Part shown: positions 35,520 through 44,791 of the stretch, piece by piece | Layout of the letters: each line of letters begins with the position of its first letter | Numbering within the stretch: the stretch's first letter is position 1 | Source of the DNA: Saccharopolyspora_D taberi | Lineage (GTDB): Bacteria; Actinomycetota; Actinomycetes; Mycobacteriales; Pseudonocardiaceae | Direction: 5' to 3' | Length of the DNA stretch: 64,000 bases | NCBI RefSeq assembly: GCF_039534165.1 | Contig: NZ_BAAAUX010000022.1 | Coordinates: 11,495 to 75,494, forward strand | Notes under the pieces: generated by a model | Told to the model about the DNA's origin: nothing | The model's database searches: none | Seen by the model: only the letters and a program-made list of their open reading frames with translations | Translations under genes and position numbers: made by a program

Positions 35520-36992
35520 ATGGTTCAGGCGACGCTCGGCGCGAGGGCAGCGGCACCCGCCGCCGGGCATCCGCATCCGCTGGCGCGATGGCCGGTGCTC
35601 GCAATCACCTGCGCCGTCGTGCTCGTGCACGTCGCGGTCAGCCCGTTCGGCGAGCACTGGATCGACGAGGTCTACATGCTGGCGGCCGGGAAGTACCACC
35701 CGGACTGGGGCTACGCCGACCAGCCGCCGATCGCGCCGTTGGTGGCCGCCGCGATGGACTGGCTCGCACCCGGCTCGCTGCCGCTGCTCCGCCTGCCCGC
35801 CGTCCTGGTGGCAGCAGCCGCGGTACCGCTGACCGCGCTGATCACCAGGGAGTTCGGCGGCGACCGGCGAGCCCAGGTGATCGCCTCGGCGGCCACCGCG
35901 ACCGGGCTGTGGGCGGCGTTGATCGGCCACTGGGTCACGCCCTACACCTTCGAACCGACCCTGTGGCTGCTGCTGACCTGGTTGCTGGTCCGGTGGATCC
36001 GGCTGCACCACGACGGCCGACCGGACGACCGGCTGCTGCTCGCGGCCGGAGCCGTCACGGGGCTGACGCTCCAGACGAAGTTCCAGATCCTGATCCTCGG
36101 GGCGGCGCTGCTGCTCACCATGCTCGTGTTCGGCCCGAGGCGGCAGCTGGCCCGGCCGATGCTGCTGGCCGCTGCCGCGATCGCGGTGCTGATCGCGCTG
36201 CCCACGCTGATCTGGCAGGCGAACCACGATTGGCCGCAGCTGCGCATGGGGCCGGTGGTCGCCCAGGAGACGCCCGTGCTGTCCGGGGGGCGGTTGGGCA
36301 CCGCGGCATCGACGCTGCTGTACGCGGGAATCGCCGGGGCGCCGCTGCTGTGCTACGGCGTGTGGCGACTGGTGACCGCGGCCGAGATGCGGATGTACCG
36401 CTTCCTCGGTGTGACAACGGTCCTGCTCTACGTCTTCTTCGTCGCGACGGCCGCACGACCGTACTACCTGCTCGGTCTCTACGGCGTCGCCTTCGCGGCC
36501 GGAGCGGTCGGCCTGCAACGGCGCCGCGAGGTCAAGCGGGCGAGGCTGCGCTGGGTCGCCTGGCCCGCGTTCGGCCTGTCGGCCGCCGCGGCGCTGGGTG
36601 TGGTGTGGTTGTCCATCGGCTTCACGTCGTCGCTCCTCGGAATCACCAGCCCCACGCTCGTCGCGGACGCCGGCCACGCCTACAACGCCCTTCCGGAGCA
36701 AACCCGATCGCACACCGCGATCCTGACCCAGAACTACGTCGCTGCGTCGTACCTCGACGTGCTCGGGTCCGAGAACGGACTGCCCCGGGCGTTCAGCCCG
36801 CACCGCGGCTACGGCTACTTCCCGCCACCGGACGAAGCAGCCCAGCACGTGCTCTACGTGGGTTCGGACCCCGGCGCGCTCCGGGAGCACTTCACCGAGG
36901 TCGAGCAGCTTCCCGGGAACACCGCGATGTGGTTCCTCAGCGGCAAGCAGGAGAGCTGGGCGGTCCTCTGGCCGGAGGTCAGACACCTGTGA
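35520..36992 (+). CDS. GT-C fold glycosyltransferase (ArnT/PMT-like)
   Basis: A 490-residue multi-helix membrane enzyme. The acidic motif of the first external loop is EHWIDEVYMLAAGKYHP, followed by YADQPPIAPLVAAA, and about ten further membrane helices. A soluble C-terminal domain begins near residue 390. It likely uses a polyprenyl-phosphate sugar to modify an envelope component. GGGGGA precedes ATG 35520. It is divergent from the sensor kinase. Confidence 0.83.
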   Translation: MVQATLGARAAAPAAGHPHPLARWPVLAITCAVVLVHVAVSPFGEHWIDEVYMLAAGKYHPDWGYADQPPIAPLVAAAMDWLAPGSLPLLRLPAVLVAAAAVPLTALITREFGGDRRAQVIASAATATGLWAALIGHWVTPYTFEPTLWLLLTWLLVRWIRLHHDGRPDDRLLLAAGAVTGLTLQTKFQILILGAALLLTMLVFGPRRQLARPMLLAAAAIAVLIALPTLIWQANHDWPQLRMGPVVAQETPVLSGGRLGTAASTLLYAGIAGAPLLCYGVWRLVTAAEMRMYRFLGVTTVLLYVFFVATAARPYYLLGLYGVAFAAGAVGLQRRREVKRARLRWVAWPAFGLSAAAALGVVWLSIGFTSSLLGITSPTLVADAGHAYNALPEQTRSHTAILTQNYVAASYLDVLGSENGLPRAFSPHRGYGYFPPPDEAAQHVLYVGSDPGALREHFTEVEQLPGNTAMWFLSGKQESWAVLWPEVRHL

Positions 36993-37093
36993 CCGCGCAC
37001 GACGCCCGCCCGGCACGGCACGGTGCCGTTTCGGCGCGCGACCGGCGGAGCCGCTGGAAGAATGACCGGCACGCAACAAGAAATGAGGCAATC

Positions 37094-37606
37094 GTGTCCG
37101 AACCGACCGTGCGGATCACAGCGCCGAAGCTGCGCCCACCCCGCAATCGCGTCGACCGCCGGGCGATCTCCTGCTGGACCGTCCAGGCGCTGCTGACCGT
37201 CGCGGTTCCCGCTATCGCGCTCGCGATCTGCGCGGCGACCATCCCGCCCGCGCGCCTGTGGCTCCTGCTCGCGCTCGTCGTGGTGGTCGTGCCCGGGATC
37301 GCCTACATCCTCGTGATGCCGCGCTGGCGGTACGCCGTGCACCGCTGGGAGACCACCGCGGACGCGGTCTACACCGCCTCCGGCTGGATCAGCCAGGAGT
37401 GGCGGGTGGCACCGATGTCGCGGATCCAGACCGTCGACACCGTTCGCGGACCCGTCCAGCAGCTGTTCAACCTCGCGAGCGTCACCGTGACCACCGCGTC
37501 GGCGGCCGGACCGCTCACGATCGAAGGGCTCGACCGCCAGGTCGCGAGCGACCTGGTCGACCAGCTGACCGCCACCACCCAGGCGACCCGGGGTGATGCA
37601 ACGTGA
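37094..37606 (+). CDS. Membrane protein with bacterial PH domain (YdbS-like)
   Basis: A 170-residue protein with two N-terminal membrane helices (ALLTVAVPAIALAICAA, LWLLLALVVVVVPGIAYIL) followed by a bPH2 (DUF304) domain: WETTADAVYTASGWISQEWRVAPMSRIQTVDTVRGPVQQLF. It overlaps the next gene, which carries further PH domains, by 4 nt (GTGA). The pair matches the YdbS/YdbT arrangement, whose role is in the envelope or secretion and not well defined. Confidence 0.88.
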   Translation: MSEPTVRITAPKLRPPRNRVDRRAISCWTVQALLTVAVPAIALAICAATIPPARLWLLLALVVVVVPGIAYILVMPRWRYAVHRWETTADAVYTASGWISQEWRVAPMSRIQTVDTVRGPVQQLFNLASVTVTTASAAGPLTIEGLDRQVASDLVDQLTATTQATRGDAT

Positions 37607-39165
37607 CATCCCCGCAGGGCGACCGGCCCGCCATGCCCGACGGTCCGGCGGTCGCCGGTACCGGTGACGACGGCTGGCAGCGGCTCGACAGCAGGACGAT
37701 CTTCGCCACCGCGGTCCTCGTGCTGGCACCGCTGATCCCGACCGTGGCGATCATGCTGCTGTCCGGCGCGGGCATGACCCCGCTCCTGATCACCGCGGGC
37801 ATCTGGCTGGCGATCGCCGTCCTGCTGTCCGCCGGGGCGGGCTACGAGTGGTCCGTGACGCGGTACCGGGTGACCTCCGAACGCGTCGAGCTGCGCAAGG
37901 GAACGCTGTCCCGGAGCCACCGCTGGATCCCCCGCGACCGGATCCGCAGCGTCGACCTCACCGCGGACCCGGTGCACCGGGTGCTTGGCCTGTCCGTGGT
38001 CAAGATCGGCACCGGGCAGTCCGGCGGCGACGACGCCGACCTCAAGCTCGACGCGATCCCGAAGGCCGACGCCGAGGCTCTGCGCCACGAGCTGCTGCAT
38101 AGCCCCCAGCCCGGAACCGCGGGAACCGCAGAGCAAGCCCCACCGGCGGACGGCGTGCTGGCGGTGCTCAAACCGGCCTGGCTCGGATACGGAGCCCTGA
38201 CGGTCTCGCTCGCGGCGATCGTCTGGGGTGCCATCGGCTCGGCCTTCGGTTCGTTCCGGGAACTGCTGGAGGCGTACAACGTCTTCGCAATCATCGGCGA
38301 GTGGCTCAAAGACGTACCGCTGTGGTTGACGATCACCGGCGGCGCGATCGCCGCCGTGATCTCCGGCATGGTCGGTGCGCTCGCGCTGTCGGTCGAGATG
38401 TGGTGGGGGTTCCACCTCACCCGCGAACGCGACACCACGCTGCGCGTCCGGCGCGGCCTGCTGACCACCCGATCGGTTTCACTCGAAGAGCGCAGGATGC
38501 GCGGCGTCGAGGTCGCCGAGCCGCTGGTGCTGCGGTGGGCCCGCGGGGCCCGCACCAACGCGGTGGCGACCGGCCTCCAGGAGTCGAAGGACGGCAAGCA
38601 CACCGAGAGCAAGGCGCTGCTGCCGCCGGCTCCGCGCGCGGAGGCCCAGCGGGTCGCGGCGCTCGTACTCCGGGAACCGGAACCACCGACCAACGGCGCC
38701 CTGCGCGGTCATCCGCGGGTCGCGCTCCGGCGCCGGGTGACGTGGGGCATCGCCGCCACGGTCCCGTTCATCGCCGCCGCGGTGGTCTCGGCCGCGCTCG
38801 GCTGGATTCCAATGTGGACGATCGCGGTAGTGACGGTGGTGGGCGTGGCGATCGCGATCGCGGCTGGGTTCGACGCCTACCGCAGCCTCGGGCACCAGGT
38901 GAGCCCCAAGTACCTGATCATGAGGCGTGGCACCGGAATCCGGCGCACGGTGGCCCTGCAACGGACCGGAATCATCGGCTGGCGGGTCAAGCAGTCGCTG
39001 TTCCAGCGCCGTTCCGGCCTCGTCACCGTCTCGGCGATCACCGCCGCCGGTGCGGGTGCGTACAAGATCCCCGACGTGTCCGCGGGAGAAGGACTGGCGG
39101 TTGCCGAGCATGCCGTTCCGGGCCTGCTCCAGCCGTTCCTCGAAAGGGAGGTCAGCCGGGTTTGA
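37603..39165 (+). CDS. Large membrane protein with multiple bacterial PH domains (YdbT-like)
   Basis: A 520-residue protein. Three bPH2 segments are separated by membrane-helix pairs: YEWSVTRYRVTSERVELRKG with RWIPRDRIRSVDL; LTRERDTTLRVRRGLL with LEERRMRGVEV; and YLIMRRGTGIRRTVALQRTG. Helices lie near residues 35-80, 195-265 and 370-415. It starts inside the stop of the YdbS-like gene. Its stop overlaps the convergent methyltransferase gene by 14 nt, with no space for a terminator. Confidence 0.88.
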   Translation: MTSPQGDRPAMPDGPAVAGTGDDGWQRLDSRTIFATAVLVLAPLIPTVAIMLLSGAGMTPLLITAGIWLAIAVLLSAGAGYEWSVTRYRVTSERVELRKGTLSRSHRWIPRDRIRSVDLTADPVHRVLGLSVVKIGTGQSGGDDADLKLDAIPKADAEALRHELLHSPQPGTAGTAEQAPPADGVLAVLKPAWLGYGALTVSLAAIVWGAIGSAFGSFRELLEAYNVFAIIGEWLKDVPLWLTITGGAIAAVISGMVGALALSVEMWWGFHLTRERDTTLRVRRGLLTTRSVSLEERRMRGVEVAEPLVLRWARGARTNAVATGLQESKDGKHTESKALLPPAPRAEAQRVAALVLREPEPPTNGALRGHPRVALRRRVTWGIAATVPFIAAAVVSAALGWIPMWTIAVVTVVGVAIAIAAGFDAYRSLGHQVSPKYLIMRRGTGIRRTVALQRTGIIGWRVKQSLFQRRSGLVTVSAITAAGAGAYKIPDVSAGEGLAVAEHAVPGLLQPFLEREVSRV

Positions 39166-40072
39166 CCGCGCGCAGCGCGTACATCAGCGGGACGCGGGGG
39201 TCGGTGTCGGGCAGACGCCACCACCCGTTGTCCGCGCGCACCATCGATTCCCACCGCGGCCACGGGAGCAGCTCCGTTTCCCGCAGGCTCCGGATGGTCA
39301 GGCCCGCGCCGGCGAGTGCGTTGATCACCTCACCGAGGCTGTGGGGCCACTCGTAGACGACCGTCGCCTCGCTCAGCGGCGGGCCGTCGGTGTAGGTGCG
39401 GGTCGCGTCGCGTTTCACAGGGCCGCGCCCGGGCAGGTAGTCGTGGCGGAGCAGCAGTTCCGGGCCGTCGCCGGGACCGGGGACCGGGCCGAGCGAGTTC
39501 AGCACCGGGTGGAACTCGACCACGTAGAGGGCTCCGCCGGGACGCAGGAGTTCGGCCATGACTCCCGCCCACCGCTGGAGATCCGGCAGGTAGCACAGCG
39601 ATCCCTTGCCGGTGTAGACCAGATCGAAGTCGCGGCCGTCGAGGGCGTGCACCGCGTCGTAGACGTCGGCGTGCACGTACTCGACGTTCGCGCCGGCTTC
39701 GGCGGCGATCCGCCGGGCCTGGTCGATCGCGGCGGACGAGAAGTCGAGTCCCGTCGTCGACCGCGCGCCCCGGCCGGCGAACGCCAGCGTCTCGGTTCCG
39801 AGGTGGCACTGCGGATGCAGCACGTCGAGACCGTCCAGCTCACCGATGTCGATCCACTCGAACGGAGCGAACCAGTCCACCGGCCGCCGGACTCCCAGCC
39901 CGTAGAACTCGCTGGCCACGTGCACGGGAGTCCGGGCGTCCCAGTTCGCCTGGTTGGCCCGCATCCGCGCCGCGGTGGCCTCGTCGAATCCACCGGCCGC
40001 GTCGAATCCACCGGCCGCGTCGAATCCACCGGCCGCGTCGAATCCACGGGCCTCGTCGAATCCACCGTCCAC
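39152..40072 (-). CDS. Class I SAM-dependent methyltransferase with repeat-encoded N-terminus
   Basis: A 306-residue methyltransferase. The SAM region is DVLHPQCHLGTETLAFAG with STTGLDFSSAAIDQARR and EYVHADVYD; LLRPGGALYVVEFHP follows. The first ~35 residues are a low-complexity repeat (GFDAAG several times) before the usual start region MRANQANWDARTPVHV. GTG 40072 is supported by AGGAGG 5 nt upstream, so the repeat is probably translated. The substrate is unknown. Confidence 0.85.
   Translation of the reverse strand: MDGGFDEARGFDAAGGFDAAGGFDAAGGFDEATAARMRANQANWDARTPVHVASEFYGLGVRRPVDWFAPFEWIDIGELDGLDVLHPQCHLGTETLAFAGRGARSTTGLDFSSAAIDQARRIAAEAGANVEYVHADVYDAVHALDGRDFDLVYTGKGSLCYLPDLQRWAGVMAELLRPGGALYVVEFHPVLNSLGPVPGPGDGPELLLRHDYLPGRGPVKRDATRTYTDGPPLSEATVVYEWPHSLGEVINALAGAGLTIRSLRETELLPWPRWESMVRADNGWWRLPDTDPRVPLMYALRAVKPG
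39983..40072. repeat. 18-bp tandem repeat, five units
   Basis: Three identical copies of GTCGAATCCACCGGCCGC (39983-40036) are followed by two copies with two to three changes each (40037-40072). On the minus strand they encode GFDAAG and variants at the N-terminus of the methyltransferase. As the unit is a multiple of three, copy-number changes keep the frame. Confidence 0.95.
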
Positions 40073-40135
40073 CCTGTCCTCCTCGTCGGCACCGGGTGGG
40101 CTCCGCCCACCGAGACGGCGGAGCCACCCACGCGG

Positions 40136-40327
40136 TCAGGAGTCGAAGACCCCGCGCTTGACCCCGCTGACGAACTCGCGCCACCGCTGCGGTTCAACGG
40201 TGAGGTGTCCCGCGGCGCGGTTCTTGGTGTCGCGGACCCCGACCCGCTCGACCCCGAAGCCGACCTCGACGCATTGCCCCTGCCCCTGGGTACGGGTACT
40301 GGTGCGCCAGCCGGTGATGCATTCCAT
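40136..40327 (-). CDS. DUF397 domain protein
   Basis: A 63-residue DUF397 protein. The family pattern runs from QGQCVEVGFGVERVGVRDTKN to PQRWREFVSGVKRG. Such proteins are nearly always encoded next to Scr1-type XRE regulators in actinomycetes and may antagonise them. Its ATG directly follows the stop of the XRE gene, with no spacer. Confidence 0.9.
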   Translation of the reverse strand: MECITGWRTSTRTQGQGQCVEVGFGVERVGVRDTKNRAAGHLTVEPQRWREFVSGVKRGVFDS

Positions 40328-41176
40328 CTACAGCTCTCCTATGCGCTCGTTGATGAGTTGAATAGACCCCTCCGGGTCTATCGCATGTGCTCGTAAATGG
40401 TCCATCATCGTCACGTAGTTGGACAGCTCGATCTCCCTTTCGAGGTAGAGTCCACCCACGTGGGTTTCCAAATAAACGACGTCGGGATCCACGTGATTGG
40501 AGTAGCGCAGGATCACGAACGGACCAGCCTGCGCCGGATGCGCACCCGCGTCCAACGGCATCACCTGCAGCGTCACGTTCGGCTGTTCTACCAGCTTGAG
40601 CACGTGCTCCAGCTGCCTGCGCAGCACTCCCGGCCCACCGACGCAACGCCGCAGCGCGACCTCGCCGACGACCGCCCACAACTCGAGCGGGTTCGGGCCG
40701 GTAACGCGCTGCTGCCGTTTAATCCGCAGATCGACTCTTCGGGTTATCTCCGACTCGGCCGCCCGAATGAGAGTCGCCTTTGTGATCGCGTGCGCGTATT
40801 CCCGGGTCTGCAGCAACCCCGGAATGGCCTCTGACTCGTAGGTGTGAATTGACGACGCTTCGGCTTCCAGACCGACATAGGTCTCGTACCACTCCGGCAG
40901 CACGTCGCTGTAGGAATGCCACCAGCCGCGCTTCCGGGCATCCCTGGCCAGGTTGATCAACTGGTCCCGCTCGTGCCCGTCGACGGCGTAGAAGTCGAGC
41001 AGCGCCGAGACGTCACCGACCGACGGAGACCGCTTCGCGGTTTCGAACCGACCGATCTTGGCCTGCGTGCAGCCGAGGTGGGCGGCGGCCTGCTGCTGGG
41101 TGACCTCCGCCATGGCCCGGAGTCGGCGTAACTCCGCGGCGAGACGACGACGACGCACGGTGGGACTCACTGTCAT
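40328..41176 (-). CDS. XRE-family regulator with DUF5753 (Scr1-type)
   Basis: A 282-residue regulator. The N-terminal helix-turn-helix reads RRLRAMAEVTQQQAAAHLGC then QAKIGRFETAKRSPSV. The DUF5753 region starts around YVGLEAEASSIHTYESEAIP and includes GLLQTREYA. ATG 41176 is chosen over an upstream start at 41191. The DUF397 partner follows immediately, forming a two-gene module of unknown signal. Confidence 0.92.
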   Translation of the reverse strand: MTVSPTVRRRRLAAELRRLRAMAEVTQQQAAAHLGCTQAKIGRFETAKRSPSVGDVSALLDFYAVDGHERDQLINLARDARKRGWWHSYSDVLPEWYETYVGLEAEASSIHTYESEAIPGLLQTREYAHAITKATLIRAAESEITRRVDLRIKRQQRVTGPNPLELWAVVGEVALRRCVGGPGVLRRQLEHVLKLVEQPNVTLQVMPLDAGAHPAQAGPFVILRYSNHVDPDVVYLETHVGGLYLEREIELSNYVTMMDHLRAHAIDPEGSIQLINERIGEL

Positions 41177-41303
41177 GATCCCAGTGTCCACCCCTGCCCA
41201 CCCTGCGTCACCATCGAGTCACCCTTCGACAACTCGGTGACAATAGGTGATCAGCGCGCCCATGGCAGCCACCACCAACCGATCGGCGCAGCGACCGACG
41301 CCG

Positions 41304-43034
41304 CTACCTCGGCACGTTCCGGAGGTTGCTGCGGGCCAGCTGGACCATCTTCCCGACACCGCCGGAGAGCACCGTCCGGCTCACCGCCAGGGCAAATCCC
41401 TTCACCTGCGTTCCGGTGATCCGCGGCGGGATGGACAGCGCGTTCGGGTCGGTGACCACGTCGATCAGCGCGGGGCCCGGGCGGCGCAGCGTCTCGGCCA
41501 GCGCGTCGCGCACCTCGCCCGGTTTCTCCACCCGCGTGGCGGGAATGCCCGCCGCGGTCGCGATGGCTGCGAAATCCACCTGGTCGTGGTCGGTCCCGTA
41601 ATCCGGGAGGCCGTCGACGAGCATCTCCAGCTTCACCATGCCCAGCGACGAGTTGTTGAAGACCACGACCTTGACCGGCAGCTGGTGGGTGCGCAGCGTC
41701 AGCAGGTCGCCCAGCAGCATCGACAGCCCGCCGTCGCCCGCCATCGCGATGACCTGGCGGCCGGGGTCGGCGCTCTGCGCGCCGATCGCCTGCGGCAGCG
41801 CGTTGGCCATCGAACCGTGCACGAACGAGCCCATCACGCGCCGCCTGCCGTTGGGCGTGACGTAGCGGGCCGCCCACACGTTGCACATCCCGGTGTCCAC
41901 TGTGAACACCGCGTCCTCGGCGGCGAGGTCGTCGAGCACGTCGGCGACGTACTCGGGGTGGATCGGCACCTGGTTCTCGACGTTGCGGGTGTAGGCGTCG
42001 ACGACCCGCTCCAGCCGCTCGGCGTGCTCTTTGAGCATGCGGTCCAGGAACGCCCGATCGGTCTTCTGCCGGATCTGCGGGAGGACCGCGCGGATCGTCT
42101 CGCCGACGTCGCCCTGCACCGCGAAGTCCAGCACCGTGCGCCTGCCGAGGTGGGCGGGCTCGATGTCGACCTGGATCGTGTTGGCCTGCGGCAGGAAGTT
42201 GTCATAGGGGAAGTCGGTTCCCAGCAGCACCAGCCGGTCGGCCTTGTGCATCGCCTCGTGGCAGGCGCCGTAGCCGAGCAGGCCGCTCATCCCCACGTCG
42301 TAGGGGTTGTCGTACTGGATCCACTCCTTGCCGCGCAGCGCGTGGCCGACCGGCGCGTTCAGCTTGCCTGCGAGCTGCATCACCTCGCCGTGCGCTCCGC
42401 GCGTTCCCGCGCCGCAGAACAACATCACGCGTTCCGAGCTGTTCAGCGCCGACGCGAGTTCCGCCACCTGGGACGCCGGCGGGACGACGGTCGGCGGTTC
42501 GCAGTGGACCACGCCCTGCCCGGTCGGCCGGGCCGCGGGCCGCTGCGCGACGTCGCCGGGCAGCACCAGGACCGACACACCGCGGCGGCCCGCCGCCGTC
42601 TGGATCGCGCTCCGCAGCAGTCGCGGCATCTGTTCCGGCTGCGACATGAGTTCGCAGAAATGACTACATTCGTTGAACAGTTCTTCAGGGTGCGTTTCCT
42701 GGAAGAATCCGGTGCCGATCTGCTCGGACGGAATGTGCGAGGCGAGCGCGAGCACCGGCGCGCCGCTGCGGTGCGCGTCGAACAGCCCGTTGATCAGGTG
42801 CAGGTTGCCCGGCCCGCAGCTGCCCGCGCACACCGCGAGCCTGCCGGTCAGCTGGGCCTCCGCGCCCGCCGTGAAGGCCGCCGTCTCCTCGTGCCGGACG
42901 TGCACCCACTCGATGCCGTCGGTGCGGCGCACCGCGTCGACCACCGGGTTCAGGCTGTCCCCGACGATGCCGTAGATCCGCCGGACGCCCGCCTGCACGA
43001 GCACTTCGATGAACTGGTCGGCGACACTCGGCAT
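41304..43034 (-). CDS. Thiamine diphosphate-dependent pyruvate oxidase/dehydrogenase (PoxB-like)
   Basis: A 576-residue ThDP enzyme. The N-terminal domain has the catalytic Glu in WVHVRHEETAAFTAGAEAQL; the central domain binds FAD-like (GTDFPYDNF region). The C-terminal ThDP/Mg motif is GDGGLSMLLGDLLTL to VFNNSSLGMVK. The best family match is PoxB-type pyruvate dehydrogenase (quinone), giving acetate and CO2, although acetolactate synthase-like activity cannot be excluded. GGAGGGA precedes ATG 43034. Confidence 0.88.
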   Translation of the reverse strand: MPSVADQFIEVLVQAGVRRIYGIVGDSLNPVVDAVRRTDGIEWVHVRHEETAAFTAGAEAQLTGRLAVCAGSCGPGNLHLINGLFDAHRSGAPVLALASHIPSEQIGTGFFQETHPEELFNECSHFCELMSQPEQMPRLLRSAIQTAAGRRGVSVLVLPGDVAQRPAARPTGQGVVHCEPPTVVPPASQVAELASALNSSERVMLFCGAGTRGAHGEVMQLAGKLNAPVGHALRGKEWIQYDNPYDVGMSGLLGYGACHEAMHKADRLVLLGTDFPYDNFLPQANTIQVDIEPAHLGRRTVLDFAVQGDVGETIRAVLPQIRQKTDRAFLDRMLKEHAERLERVVDAYTRNVENQVPIHPEYVADVLDDLAAEDAVFTVDTGMCNVWAARYVTPNGRRRVMGSFVHGSMANALPQAIGAQSADPGRQVIAMAGDGGLSMLLGDLLTLRTHQLPVKVVVFNNSSLGMVKLEMLVDGLPDYGTDHDQVDFAAIATAAGIPATRVEKPGEVRDALAETLRRPGPALIDVVTDPNALSIPPRITGTQVKGFALAVSRTVLSGGVGKMVQLARSNLRNVPR

Positions 43035-43205
43035 GTGCGTCCCTCCAACGGCGATCGGTCGGCGTGCGTCCTCACCCCGTGTACGCGTGGTATCGAACAC
43101 CCGCAACTTGAATCCGATCGGGCGACCTCGGTAACGTGAAGCGCACCGCGGTCGATCTTGTTGTTGTCGGCCCGAATTCTTGATTTTTTCGAAAGGGATG
43201 CAGCG

Positions 43206-43388
43206 GTGAGCGTCCGCCTCTACACGATCTGCGCGATGTGTGTGACCGCCTCGGCCGTGGCCGGAGTCCTGGTGGGTGGAATCATCGCCGCGAACGGCCG
43301 GGAGGCGAATCCGGCGCAGCCGGTTCCGGTCTCCCAGCACTCCCCGTCGCTGGAGGCGGCGGGCGGGATGGGCGTCCCCCGGCCCTGA
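43206..43388 (+). CDS. Small single-helix membrane protein
   Basis: A 60-residue protein of unknown function. One membrane helix, CAMCVTASAVAGVLVGGIIA, precedes a short Pro/Ser-rich tail that would be extracytoplasmic. GTG 43206 has AAAGGGA about 8 nt upstream. It is divergent from the PoxB-like gene and 24 nt upstream of the peroxiredoxin gene. Confidence 0.6.
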   Translation: MSVRLYTICAMCVTASAVAGVLVGGIIAANGREANPAQPVPVSQHSPSLEAAGGMGVPRP

Positions 43389-43412
43389 GCGGCGTCGGCT
43401 AGCGTCGGGGGC

Positions 43413-43886
43413 ATGAGCGAACAAGCACGACTTTCCGAAGGCGACCTCGCCCCCGACTTCTCCCTGCCGGACGCGGACGGCAAGACCGTCGCGCTGTCGG
43501 ACTTCCGGGGCCGGTCGGTGGTCGTCTACTTCTACCCCGCCGCCAGCACTCCGGGCTGCACCAAGGAAGCCTGCGACTTCCGCGACAGCCTGGCGGTGCT
43601 CAACGACGCCGGCTTCGACGTCCTGGGCATCTCCCCGGACAAGCCGGAGAAGCTGGTGAAGTTCCGCGACGCCGAGGGCCTGACCTTCCCGCTGCTGGCG
43701 GACCAGGACAAGTCCGTCATGACCGCGTGGGGCGCGTTCGGCGAGAAGCAGAACTACGGCAGGACCGTCCAGGGCGTGATCCGTTCGACGTTCGTCGTCG
43801 ACCCGGAGGGCAAGATCGCCAAGGCCCTCTACAACGTCAAGGCGACCGGCCACGTCGACCGCCTGCGCAAGGACCTGGGCGTCTGA
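43413..43886 (+). CDS. bcp: Thioredoxin-dependent peroxiredoxin (BCP type)
   Basis: A 157-residue peroxiredoxin. The peroxidatic Cys is in ASTPGCTKEACDF, with the resolving Cys five residues later as in BCP/PrxQ enzymes. PDFSLPDADGKTVALSDFRG and STFVVDPEGKI are typical. It reduces H2O2 and organic hydroperoxides in the cytoplasm, plausibly useful beside an oxidase that may produce peroxide. Confidence 0.93.
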   Translation: MSEQARLSEGDLAPDFSLPDADGKTVALSDFRGRSVVVYFYPAASTPGCTKEACDFRDSLAVLNDAGFDVLGISPDKPEKLVKFRDAEGLTFPLLADQDKSVMTAWGAFGEKQNYGRTVQGVIRSTFVVDPEGKIAKALYNVKATGHVDRLRKDLGV

Positions 43887-43892
43887 CCGGCA

Positions 43893-43917
43893 GGGCACCT
43901 ACCCGGCAGGTGCCCTC
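43893..43917. terminator. Stem-loop between bcp and the TSUP gene
   Basis: A perfect 9-bp stem AGGGCACCT/AGGTGCCCT with a 7-nt loop between convergent genes. Confidence 0.7.
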
Positions 43918-43919
43918 CC

Positions 43920-44678
43920 CTAGTCGACGAACATGTAGATCGCGACGGCGGCGGCGATGACCACCACCAGGTAACGCAGCAGAGTCGCGGGCATCCGCTG
44001 CGCGACCTTCCCGCCGACGTAGCCGCCGAGCACCGTGGTCGGCACCAGCGTCAGCACCGCGGCCCAGTCCACCGGTGCGATCAGCGCGAAGACCACCATC
44101 GTGACCGCGCTGCCCATCAGCCCGAGCCAGCTCTTGAGCGCGTTGAGCCTGCGCATGGTGTCGTTGGCCGCCAGCACCAGGATCGCGATGAAGATGACGC
44201 TGCGCGCGCCGCCGAAGTACCCGCCGTAGATCGAGGCGAGGAAGATCCCGGCGGTCAGGATCGCGGTCCGGTCCGGCGCGTCCACGTCCGGGTTGCCCAG
44301 CCACCGGCGGATCGTGTTCTGGAAGGCCATCAGCACCGCCGCGAGCCCGATCAGCGCGGGCACGATCGCGTCGAAGACCGAGCCGGGCAGGACCAGCAGC
44401 AGCACGCAGCCGAGGACCGAGCCGACCACCGCGGCGATCGTGGTGCTGACCAGGCGGCGGCGGTTCCCGCCGAGATCGGTGCGCTGGCTGAACGCGGCGC
44501 CGATGAAGCCCGGCCCCTGCGCCACCGAGTTCGTCACGTTCGCCACCAGCGGGGTCATCCCGGTGGCGAGCAGCGCTGGGAAGACCAGCAGCGAGCCGCC
44601 CCCGGCCACCGCGTTGATGGCGCCGGAGAGGAACCCGACGACCACGAGCACGGCCAACTCGAACCATTCGGTGAACAC
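43920..44678 (-). CDS. TSUP (TauE/SafE) family membrane permease
   Basis: A 252-residue protein with about eight membrane helices. The family signature GFLSGAINAVAGGGSLLVFPALL is at the N-terminus, and its half-repeat appears as GIFLASIYGGYFGGA. TSUP proteins export sulfite, organosulfonates or related anions, or import such compounds. No substrate is implied by the neighbours. Confidence 0.9.
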   Translation of the reverse strand: MFTEWFELAVLVVVGFLSGAINAVAGGGSLLVFPALLATGMTPLVANVTNSVAQGPGFIGAAFSQRTDLGGNRRRLVSTTIAAVVGSVLGCVLLLVLPGSVFDAIVPALIGLAAVLMAFQNTIRRWLGNPDVDAPDRTAILTAGIFLASIYGGYFGGARSVIFIAILVLAANDTMRRLNALKSWLGLMGSAVTMVVFALIAPVDWAAVLTLVPTTVLGGYVGGKVAQRMPATLLRYLVVVIAAAVAIYMFVD

Positions 44679-44791
44679 CCCAGGAAGCTAGCTGCTGGAA
44701 CGAGCCGCGTTCACCTCGGGGCGAGCGGTGTCACACCTTGTCGGCCGGGCGCGGGTTTCGGGATGATCGGTTCAGTGCTGAGGGGGATGCG

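Noticed and set aside
39983..40072. CRISPR or origin iterons
   Set aside because: The 18-bp units are directly adjacent, in frame within a methyltransferase gene, and no replication or cas gene is close.
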